A stretch of 64,000 nucleotides of DNA from an uncultured Clostridia bacterium (GTDB lineage: Bacteria; Bacillota; Clostridia; Oscillospirales; QAKW01). Both the position numbers and the translations under genes were made by a program. The stretch is from NCBI GenBank assembly GCA_944385895.1, contig CALWYZ010000006.1, positions 55,871-119,870 on the forward strand. The letters are read 5' to 3'. The notes beneath the pieces are model-generated. The model saw only the letters and a list, made by a program, of their open reading frames with translations. It made no database searches and had not been told where the DNA came from. This document shows, piece after piece, positions 7,458 to 13,543 of this stretch (position 1 is the first letter of the stretch; the number at the start of each line of letters is the position of its first letter).

Positions 7458-7649
7458 TCACTTCCTTTCCGTTCCGTTGTAGCAGAACTTTTCCATAAAA
7501 TATTTGCGGTTGACCCTTCCTGCGATGGTCATATACCCTTTTGCTTTCAGCTCCTTATTGAGCTGCTGCATGACTTTGTAGGAATGGGAGATAGAGATCC
7601 CAAGCTCCTTTGCCACGTCCTCGACTCTCATAAAGTTGTTTTCGTTCAA
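7458..7649 (-). CDS. Excisionase-like small helix-turn-helix protein
   Basis: A 63-residue basic protein with one winged-helix-type motif: MRVEDVAKELGISISHSYKV followed by a wing-like segment with AGRVNRKYF. Size, fold and position directly before the integrase (4-bp gap) suggest a recombination directionality factor, which steers the integrase towards excision. The start is a TTG at 7649 with an AGGAGG site 8 bases upstream; the ATG at residue 7 lacks a good site. It probably shares a transcript with int. Assignment rests on fold and context. Confidence 0.7.
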   Translation of the reverse strand: MNENNFMRVEDVAKELGISISHSYKVMQQLNKELKAKGYMTIAGRVNRKYFMEKFCYNGTERK

Positions 7650-8096
7650 TAAGCGTACCTCCTGTGATTTGTTGATCTGCGGTTGACTGATGGTTTCCTG
7701 CGGCTGTTATTCAGTTGTTTTGAATTGCTTTGTAAATCACCCCTTTCACTGATTCGGAATTTCAGAGAGGAAAAATCAACGGTCTTTTCCAAAAATCCTT
7801 AAAACATTGATTCAGATTCCCATTGACTTTGCTCTCTGAGCTTTTGGCATAATTATCCTTATTTCGTGTCGGATACTTTCTTGTCGCCTCCGATTTGCCC
7901 GAGCGAGTATTATCATGCCGTTTTTAGGAAATTAAGCGTATTTGTTTAGCCTCGCCATTATTATACTAAACATTTATGTTTATGTCAAGAGGTTTGCAGA
8001 AAAATATTAAACAAATTTATTTAAGGTATCTTGACTATCCTAAACAAATATGTTATAATGTTAAAAACAAGACATATACGATAGGAGAGAATGATT
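7650..8096. promoter_or_regulatory. Divergent intergenic region between integrase and XRE/protease operons
   Basis: No gene is seen in these 447 bp. The right part holds a consensus promoter for the rightward operon: TTGACT at 8031-8036, 17 bp, TATAAT at 8054-8059. Copies of a taaaca-type element surround it (for example around 7966-7984, 8008-8016 and 8040-8050), likely binding sites of the XRE regulator made from this transcript. The leftward promoter for xis-int should also lie here but I cannot place it. Confidence 0.7.
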
Positions 8097-8621
8097 ATGG
8101 CTATTGGCGAAAGAATCAACTTTTTCCGCAATATGCGTGGTATGACTCAGAAATATCTTGGTATGCAGGTGGGCTTCCCGGAGAAGTCTGCCGATGTTCG
8201 TCTTGCCCAGTACGAAACAGGTACAAGAACTCCTAAAACCGATTTGACTGCAGCATTGGCTGATACTCTTGATGTATCTCCGCAGGCTCTTGCCGTACCG
8301 GACATTGATTCCTATATCGGTCTGATGCACACGCTGTTCACCTTGGAAGACAGATACGGACTCCATATCGACGAAGCCGATGGAGAAATCTGCTTGAAGG
8401 TCGATGTGCGTAAAAACAAGGATGCCGCACAGCTTCACGAAATGCTGTGTGCTTGGCGGCAAGCTGCCGCTATGCTCAAAGCAGGTGAGATCACGCAGGA
8501 GGAATATGACCGTTGGCGTTATCGCTATCCCGAATTTGACACCACCCAGCGTTGGGCAAAGGTGCCTTCGCAGGAACTCAGCGATATGTTGGTAGAAGAA
8601 TTCATTAAAGACAAGGAGTGA
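8097..8621 (+). CDS. XRE-family regulator, first gene of the protease operon
   Basis: About 174 residues. The N-terminal 70 residues form a Cro/C1 helix-turn-helix (GERINFFRNMRGMTQKYLGM then RLAQYETGTRTPK); the C-terminal part is an uncharacterised helical domain (WRQAAAMLKAGEITQEEYDR). It resembles regulators of Clostridia mobile elements. The ATG at 8097 is preferred over that at 8091 because AGGAGA lies 8 bases upstream. The following protease gene begins 6 bp after the stop, and its AAGGAG site overlaps the end of this gene, so the two are surely cotranscribed. It probably represses its own promoter. Confidence 0.85.
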   Translation: MAIGERINFFRNMRGMTQKYLGMQVGFPEKSADVRLAQYETGTRTPKTDLTAALADTLDVSPQALAVPDIDSYIGLMHTLFTLEDRYGLHIDEADGEICLKVDVRKNKDAAQLHEMLCAWRQAAAMLKAGEITQEEYDRWRYRYPEFDTTQRWAKVPSQELSDMLVEEFIKDKE

Positions 8622-8627
8622 AGAAAA

Positions 8628-9284
8628 ATGTACTTTACAGATATTAGCTATGTAGTGCATCCCGTCGGTAGAGTTACTCCAAATGGTGTTACTTTATTGG
8701 GAACCGCCTTTTTCATAAATCGAAGGGGCTTGTTAGCTACAGCAGCACATGTTACCGGAAATAACGATAGTGGTTTGGTTATCGTAATGAACAAGGTGAA
8801 TTCCATTCAAGACTACCAAGATACCTCTGATAATGCTATACAGTGTATCCCTGCAAAAATTAAGGAAATCAATCCTATTGCCGATGTTTGTATTTTAGAA
8901 GTTCCTACTACCGTACAATCGAATTTTGTTTTGGATTCTACAGACTCAGTTCAAGTAGGTGAGTCTATAGCTGTATTCGGATACCCTCATTCAGATCATG
9001 GTAGAATGGTTTTGACTCAGCAAGATACATCCATTGGCGCCAAAATACTCATTGAATCAAGCGGCATAAAACTCAAAAACATTGTTTTGAACATTCAATC
9101 CCGTCCAGGTCAATCTGGAAGTCCTATTGTTATACCAGAGAAACGTGCTATTGCAGGACTCTTAATAGGCTCCTACGCTCCACAAGTTAACGGTTCGATA
9201 AGTATTGGAGGAATCGATCCTCAAACCTTACATCAAACAACACACGCTATTTCAGCCGAATATATCAAGGAGATGTTAGAATGA
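8628..9284 (+). CDS. Cytosolic trypsin-like serine protease
   Basis: A 218-residue chymotrypsin-fold protease with a complete apparent triad: His41 (ATAAHV), Asp86 (IADVCIL) and Ser163 in GQSGSP. It has no signal peptide, membrane segment or PDZ domain, unlike DegP/HtrA proteins, so it should act inside the cell. It is the middle gene of a three-gene operon and overlaps the next gene by 4 bp (ATGA). Stand-alone trypsin-like domains next to a small membrane protein recall known modular defence and conflict systems in which a protease activates an effector; that role is inference. Base composition is more A/T-rich than flanking chromosomal genes. Confidence 0.85.
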   Translation: MYFTDISYVVHPVGRVTPNGVTLLGTAFFINRRGLLATAAHVTGNNDSGLVIVMNKVNSIQDYQDTSDNAIQCIPAKIKEINPIADVCILEVPTTVQSNFVLDSTDSVQVGESIAVFGYPHSDHGRMVLTQQDTSIGAKILIESSGIKLKNIVLNIQSRPGQSGSPIVIPEKRAIAGLLIGSYAPQVNGSISIGGIDPQTLHQTTHAISAEYIKEMLE

Positions 9285-9745
9285 ACGATATTAGTGAAAT
9301 TTTCAATGTTGATCCAAACTCTTGGATTGATTCGTTGAATACATATCAGAAAAATATTATCAGCCAGCTATATGCGCAAACAAATGACTATGAGGTGGTT
9401 GCGAACAAATGGCTAACAGCAACTATCCCGACTAATGTTCCTTTTGGAACACAAAAAAACCCTTCTATCTTTTTTGAAAAAGTTTTAGACGAAATCGAAG
9501 CGTTCTTTACCGGAGACGAAAAATACAAGGATAGCAGACTTGCCATTTTAAAAGAGTCTGGCGTTGTTCAAAGCTACATTGTTGGTGGTATATCCATTGC
9601 ACTTGCTCCTGTTCTGGGCACTTCTGCTCCTTTTTTAGCTCCTGTAATAGCTATCGTTTTACTTACCATCGGTAAAATCGGCTTAAATGCATGGCTCGCA
9701 ACTCGTCGAGAAAAGAGAGAAAAAGAAAACAATCCGGAAGAATAA
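9281..9745 (+). CDS. Small membrane protein coupled to the trypsin-like protease
   Basis: I do not recognise this 154-residue protein. The first 90 residues are soluble and polar (aromatic-rich, e.g. FFEKVLDEIEAFFTGDEKY); residues about 97-138 are strongly hydrophobic with two likely transmembrane or hairpin segments (YIVGGISIALAPVLG, then FLAPVIAIVLLTIG), and the tail is highly basic (RREKREK), which would stay in the cytosol. Start overlaps the protease stop by 4 bp, so the two are translationally coupled and probably act together, possibly as protease and membrane effector. A strong terminator follows directly. Confidence 0.75.
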   Translation: MNDISEIFNVDPNSWIDSLNTYQKNIISQLYAQTNDYEVVANKWLTATIPTNVPFGTQKNPSIFFEKVLDEIEAFFTGDEKYKDSRLAILKESGVVQSYIVGGISIALAPVLGTSAPFLAPVIAIVLLTIGKIGLNAWLATRREKREKENNPEE

Positions 9746-9749
9746 ATAA

Positions 9750-9792
9750 AAAGAGCTAACTGACTTAATCAAAATCAGTTAGCTCTTTATTG
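9750..9792 (+). terminator. Terminator of the protease operon
   Basis: A perfect 14-bp stem (9750-9763 with 9775-9788) around an 11-base loop directly follows the stop codon of the membrane-protein gene, ending in a short T-rich stretch. Confidence 0.9.
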
Positions 9793-9809
9793 TTGAATAA
9801 TGAAGTTTT

Positions 9810-9827
9810 GTTGCCATTTCGTTGCCA
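9810..9827. repeat. Short direct repeat near attachment site (possible integrase arm sites)
   Basis: gttgcca occurs at 9810-9816 and again at 9821-9827, an 11-bp period (one helical turn), about 60 bp from the guaA junction. Spaced short direct repeats inside the element end are typical of arm-type integrase sites; the assignment is inferred. Confidence 0.45.
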
Positions 9828-9885
9828 CGAATGGCTCAAATCCTTAAAAAGTCCGGTGATGACTGGGCTTTTTCGACCTGTGGGA

Positions 9886-9897
9886 TCACTCCCACTC
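9886..9897. other. Putative attachment core at the guaA stop codon
   Basis: These 12 bp (tcactcccactc; on the coding strand the last codons Glu-Trp-Glu-stop of guaA) match the conserved 3' end used by guaA-specific integrases. Insertion here leaves the guaA reading frame intact. The exact crossover point cannot be read from one junction. Confidence 0.65.
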
Positions 9898-10866
9898 TAT
9901 TGTGGCGCAAGGCTTAGGTGTCAAATCGTACATAACTCTGTTAATGCCTTCAACTTCATTAGTTATTCGATTTGTGATATGCTGCAGAAGATCAAACGAT
10001 ATATTTTCAACAGTTGCAGTCATAGCATCCACCGTGTTGACAGCACGTATAATAACCGGATATGCAAAAGTGCGTTTACCGTTTTTGACACCCACTGATT
10101 TAAAATCAGGTACTACGGTAAAGTACTGCCATACTTTTCCTTCAAGTCCATTTTTAGCAAATTCCTCGCGCAGTATAGCGTCAGATTCTCGTACTGCCTC
10201 AAGACGGTCGCGGGTGATCGCGCCAAGACATCTCACGCCCAGCCCGGGACCCGGAAACGGCTGACGATATACCATGGCATCGGGAAGTCCCAAAGTTTTA
10301 CCGACAATACGCACTTCATCTTTGTATAGTAACTTTAACGGTTCAACAAGACTGAACTTCAGATCATCCGGCAGACCTCCGACGTTATGATGGGCTTTTA
10401 CCCCGTCGCTTTCAATTATATCCGGATATATCGTACCTTGGGCGAGAAACTCTATTCCCTCCAGCTTTTTTGCCTCTTCCTCAAATACACGGATAAACTC
10501 AGCACCTATTATCTTGCGTTTCTGTTCCGGATCGGACACGCCTGCCAGCTTATTTAAAAAGCGGTCCACGGCGTCGACATATACAAGGTTGGCATCCATC
10601 TGATCCCTAAAAACACGTATCACCTGCTCCGGTTCGCCTTTTCTCAGCAGTCCGTGATTGACATGCACGCATACCAGTTGCTTGCCTATCGCTTTAATAA
10701 GCAGTGCGGCCACGACGGAGGAGTCAACTCCTCCCGACAGGGCCAGCAAAACCTTTTTATCCTTGACCTGACTGAGGATTTGCTCTGTCTGTTCTGAAAT
10801 AAACTTTTGGGCAAGCTCAATGCTGTCTATTCTTGCCATATTTTCAGGGCGTTTGTTGCTGTCCAT
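9886..10866 (-). CDS. guaA: GMP synthase, ATP-pyrophosphatase subunit only
   Basis: Catalyses amination of XMP to GMP. The protein has 326 residues: an ATP-PPase domain with the P-loop SGGVDSS near residue 45, then the dimerization domain with the family ending ATIEWE. The N-terminal class I glutamine amidotransferase domain (about 190 residues, expected in the usual 510-residue enzyme) is absent, as in two-subunit archaeal-type enzymes. The ATG at 10866 has its own GGAGG site and promoter, so this is not a simple truncation of a longer frame. No separate amidotransferase gene is nearby; it must use ammonia or a partner encoded elsewhere. The 3' end is the element integration site. Confidence 0.9.
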   Translation of the reverse strand: MDSNKRPENMARIDSIELAQKFISEQTEQILSQVKDKKVLLALSGGVDSSVVAALLIKAIGKQLVCVHVNHGLLRKGEPEQVIRVFRDQMDANLVYVDAVDRFLNKLAGVSDPEQKRKIIGAEFIRVFEEEAKKLEGIEFLAQGTIYPDIIESDGVKAHHNVGGLPDDLKFSLVEPLKLLYKDEVRIVGKTLGLPDAMVYRQPFPGPGLGVRCLGAITRDRLEAVRESDAILREEFAKNGLEGKVWQYFTVVPDFKSVGVKNGKRTFAYPVIIRAVNTVDAMTATVENISFDLLQHITNRITNEVEGINRVMYDLTPKPCATIEWE

Positions 10867-10919
10867 TTTTTATCCTCCAAAATTAATATAAATTTGTCTT
10901 AAATACTGTAATAACATAA

Positions 10920-10948
10920 ATTATACGACAAACTGAGGCAAAAATCAA
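10920..10948 (-). promoter_or_regulatory. Promoter of guaA
   Basis: On the minus strand TTGATT (10943-10948) and TATAAT (10920-10925) are 17 bp apart, leaving a leader of roughly 45 bases before the guaA GGAGG site. The -35 box lies inside the terminator hairpin of the upstream gene. No purine riboswitch fits in the leader. Confidence 0.7.
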
Positions 10949-10970
10949 CATATCGATTTTTGCCTCAGTT
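10931..10970 (-). terminator. Terminator of the ftsK-SLOG operon
   Basis: A 16-bp perfect stem (10931-10946 with 10955-10970) lies just after the last gene of the leftward operon; it overlaps the guaA promoter. Confidence 0.8.
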
Positions 10971-11011
10971 GAAGATAATCATAGAGTATTGAAACAAGCC
11001 AAAAAAATAAA

Positions 11012-11506
11012 TCACAGTCCTACTCTGTAAGTCAAAATATTTTTTTTGGCGGCATATCCGATTGTGTATGCGGTACCTCCGGTGTCTTTTATGCAGTATG
11101 CCACGCAAACCGAGCTTTCATCAGCCATTTTTCGGTTGCGTTCAAGCATGCATGATCGGGTATAATTCTGATAAAGAACATCTATTTTATCAGCCGCTGC
11201 GCGTATTTTTCTGTAACTTTCTTTTTGTTTATCCGTGAAAAATTTATCCTGATCCAGGCATGGCAGGATAAGGCGCAGTTCAATACCTTCAAGCTCGTTT
11301 TTAAGCCGCAACACCAAATCGGCGCATAGCTGATCAAAACCGACGGCGCCTCCGCATATAAAGCTCCTGTAACCTCGGCTGTACAACATACGAATAGCCC
11401 GCTCTACCTGTGCCGTTATTTTTTCACGTTTTTGCGACGGTATGTTTCTGTGCCCGGTAAAAAAGCAGGTAATATTTTTATCCATCAGCTGTATTGTTTC
11501 CCCCAT
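11012..11506 (-). CDS. SLOG/YpsA-like (DUF1273-type) protein
   Basis: A 164-residue Rossmann-like protein of the SLOG superfamily, which binds nucleotides or nucleotide-derived ligands. Visible marks are CFFTGHRNIP near the N-terminus, ICGGAVGFDQL in the middle and the C-terminal DTGGTAYTIGYA. YpsA-type members have been linked to cell division in Firmicutes, which fits its place as last gene after ftsK and a two-component system. The start may be the ATG at 11485 (MDKNITCFF) rather than 11506; either overlaps the 3' end of the kinase gene. The ligand is unknown. Confidence 0.75.
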   Translation of the reverse strand: MGETIQLMDKNITCFFTGHRNIPSQKREKITAQVERAIRMLYSRGYRSFICGGAVGFDQLCADLVLRLKNELEGIELRLILPCLDQDKFFTDKQKESYRKIRAAADKIDVLYQNYTRSCMLERNRKMADESSVCVAYCIKDTGGTAYTIGYAAKKNILTYRVGL

Positions 11507-12869
11507 CGTTGAATTTAAGTGTAAATTCGGAAAATTCGCCCTGCTTGCTTTTGACGGTCAGAGTTGCGTTGATCATTGCAGCGCTTTGCTTTGCGATTGC
11601 AAGGCCAAGCCCTGTGCCTCCGGTATTTCTTCCGCGAGCTTTGTCGACACGGTAAAATCTTTCAAAAATATGCTCCATGTCCTCAGGTGAAATCCCGCAG
11701 CCGTTGTCTTTAACGCACACTGCCGCATACGGCTTGTCTTTGACGGTTATATTGATATCTCCGCCCGGATGGCTGTATTTTATGGCGTTTGACAAAAGGT
11801 TATATATTATTGTTTTTATAAGCTCTCTGTCCGAATAAACGATGCAGTCTCCGGTTATATAAACAAAAAGTCCTTTTTTGTCGCTTTCTATCCTGAGCGA
11901 GCCTGCTATTTGTGAACATAGCTCAAATAGGCTTAAGCTCTCATTCACTACAGGCTGCTGCTCCAGCTTGGAAAGGTATAGAAGCTGACTTACGATCTGT
12001 GTCATACGGTCTGTTTCGTTGTCTATTGTCGTCAAAAATCTGTTTCTGGTCTGAGCATCCGTCTCAACCTTACGCAGAGTCTGGCTGTAACTTTTTATAA
12101 CGGTAAGCGGTGTTTTCAGTTCATGGGATACATTGGCTACAAACTCACGCTGAGCCGCCTCAGCTTTTTCAAATTCATCAAAGTCATTTTGGATTTGTTC
12201 TCCCATTTCGTTAAAAACCTTACACAGACTCCCTATTTCGTCGCGGCTTTTTATTTCAATTTTGGAAAAGTTGCCGTGCGACATATCAAGAGCACCTTTT
12301 TCAAGCTTTTTTATTGAGGCTGTTAGGCGTTTTGAAATAATAAATCCCAGCGCCGCAGCAAGTGCAAATCCTATCATCAGTGCCTGAGCAAACAAGATGG
12401 CAATATCCCGTATCTGAGAAAACAGCTCCCGGCGTGTGTCCGCAACATAAACCGTGTATCCCCGGCCGATATTGAAGGCAAAATCAAGAGCGTCGGATGT
12501 TATATCCCTGTCAGAGCTGTATCCGCCTTGCAGCACCTGTTTTAAATTATCGGTCATTTTTAGTATGCCGCCGGTATGCGAGCTTTTAATTATATTTCCG
12601 TCTTTTAAGATATAGTAGTTTTTTTCAGAGCTTTGACACAGCACGCTTTCTGATGCATCAAGGTAATTGATCACCGGCTCGATGTCTCCGTCAAAATCGC
12701 GGCATATATTGTAAAACCTCTCGCTCTGAAAGACAAGAGTCATTGCATTTTCAAAATCACGGTAGTACCCAAGTACAATGTTGAAAATAAGTACTGCGCC
12801 GACAAAAGCCAGAACGGAAAAGGTCACAAGCAGCATCGCAAGATTAAGTTTTGTACTGATTTTTTTCAT
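11478..12869 (-). CDS. Sensor histidine kinase (PhoR-like)
   Basis: A 463-residue membrane kinase. Transmembrane segments lie at about 10-35 and 157-178, flanking an extracytoplasmic sensor of about 120 residues. A HAMP domain follows (about 178-232), then HisKA with phospho-acceptor His249 (VSHELKTP) and a HATPase domain with NAIKYS, DNGCGI and GTGLGLAI motifs. It overlaps the response regulator start by 4 bp and presumably phosphorylates that protein. The signal is not known. This order (regulator then kinase) is typical of envelope-stress or phosphate-type OmpR systems in Firmicutes. Confidence 0.92.
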   Translation of the reverse strand: MKKISTKLNLAMLLVTFSVLAFVGAVLIFNIVLGYYRDFENAMTLVFQSERFYNICRDFDGDIEPVINYLDASESVLCQSSEKNYYILKDGNIIKSSHTGGILKMTDNLKQVLQGGYSSDRDITSDALDFAFNIGRGYTVYVADTRRELFSQIRDIAILFAQALMIGFALAAALGFIISKRLTASIKKLEKGALDMSHGNFSKIEIKSRDEIGSLCKVFNEMGEQIQNDFDEFEKAEAAQREFVANVSHELKTPLTVIKSYSQTLRKVETDAQTRNRFLTTIDNETDRMTQIVSQLLYLSKLEQQPVVNESLSLFELCSQIAGSLRIESDKKGLFVYITGDCIVYSDRELIKTIIYNLLSNAIKYSHPGGDINITVKDKPYAAVCVKDNGCGISPEDMEHIFERFYRVDKARGRNTGGTGLGLAIAKQSAAMINATLTVKSKQGEFSEFTLKFNDGGNNTADG

Positions 12870-13543
12870 ACCACAAAATAGCCCGCGCCTCTGCGGCTGA
12901 GAATTATTTCCGGCTCAGACGGTACCGTTTCCACCTTGGCGCGCAGTCTGCCTATTGCGACGTCGACTGTATGCAGGTCTCCCAGATAGCCGTTGTAGCC
13001 CCATACCTTTTCAAGTATTTCTTCCCTTGATACTACCCTGCCGCGGTTGCTGATCAAAAGCATCAGTATCTCATACTCTTTTTTGCTGATAGAGATTTCT
13101 GCGCCGTTTTTGCATACTGTCATCTTATCTGCGTTTACCGTAAGATCCCCGACGTTAAATACAGTCTGCTGTCTGGGCTTTTTTTCACAGCGGGACAGAT
13201 TGACCTTTATTCGCGCTATAAGCTCATTTATTGAAAACGGCTTTGTAACGTAATCATCAGCCATAAGCGACAGTCCGTCAAGCTTATCCTCTTCGCTGTC
13301 CCTGGCGCTTAAAATTATAACCGGGATATCGGAGAATTCGCGCAGCTTTTTGAGCACTTCAAACCCTGACAGCGACGGAAGCATTATATCCAGAAGCAGA
13401 AGATCCGGCTTTTCAATCATAATTCTTTCCAGACCTTTTGCACCGTCAAACTCCGCCGCGGTTTCAAAGCCCGCGGCTTTTAGGTTGAATTCTATTATGG
13501 AAGAGATACTCTCATCATCTTCAAGAATAAATATTTTTTTCAT
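12866..13543 (-). CDS. OmpR/PhoB-family response regulator
   Basis: A 225-residue DNA-binding regulator. The receiver has the acidic pair Asp9/Asp10, phospho-acceptor Asp52 (LLLDIMLPS) and Lys101 (VTKPFS). The C-terminal winged helix carries ISKKEYEILMLLISNRGRVVS and the ending GRLRAKVE...RGAGYFV typical of the family. Its start codon shares one base with the ftsK stop and its stop overlaps the kinase start, so ftsK, regulator and kinase are translated as one unit. Target genes cannot be deduced here. Confidence 0.93.
   Translation of the reverse strand: MKKIFILEDDESISSIIEFNLKAAGFETAAEFDGAKGLERIMIEKPDLLLLDIMLPSLSGFEVLKKLREFSDIPVIILSARDSEEDKLDGLSLMADDYVTKPFSINELIARIKVNLSRCEKKPRQQTVFNVGDLTVNADKMTVCKNGAEISISKKEYEILMLLISNRGRVVSREEILEKVWGYNGYLGDLHTVDVAIGRLRAKVETVPSEPEIILSRRGAGYFVV

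Larger units (their letters stand above)
1..9897. mobile_element. Integrative mobilizable element, right end, inserted at guaA 3' end (left end outside window)
   Basis: A contiguous block of mobility genes (relaxase, MobC-like protein, RepA-like ATPase, tyrosine integrase, excisionase-like protein) plus cargo (restriction-modification, protease/membrane operon) abuts the last codons of guaA. No conjugation (type IV secretion) genes are seen, so it looks mobilizable rather than self-transmissible, but the element continues left of position 1. The 3' end of guaA is an established hotspot for integrases of this kind; the stop-proximal sequence at 9886-9897 is the likely core. I found no second copy of that core in the window, so the other attachment site lies outside. 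Boundaries are inferred, the gene content is seen. Confidence 0.85.

Noticed and set aside
1..9885. A second guaA-type attachment core inside the left part
   Set aside because: I looked for tcactcccactc and found only the copy at 9886; the other end must lie outside the window.
9790..10098. Plus-strand open frame across the guaA junction
   Set aside because: Mostly antisense to guaA and has no ribosome binding site; the sequence is the element end.
10867..11011. Purine riboswitch ahead of guaA
   Set aside because: The leader is too short and contains only a terminator stem and a promoter; no conserved riboswitch core.
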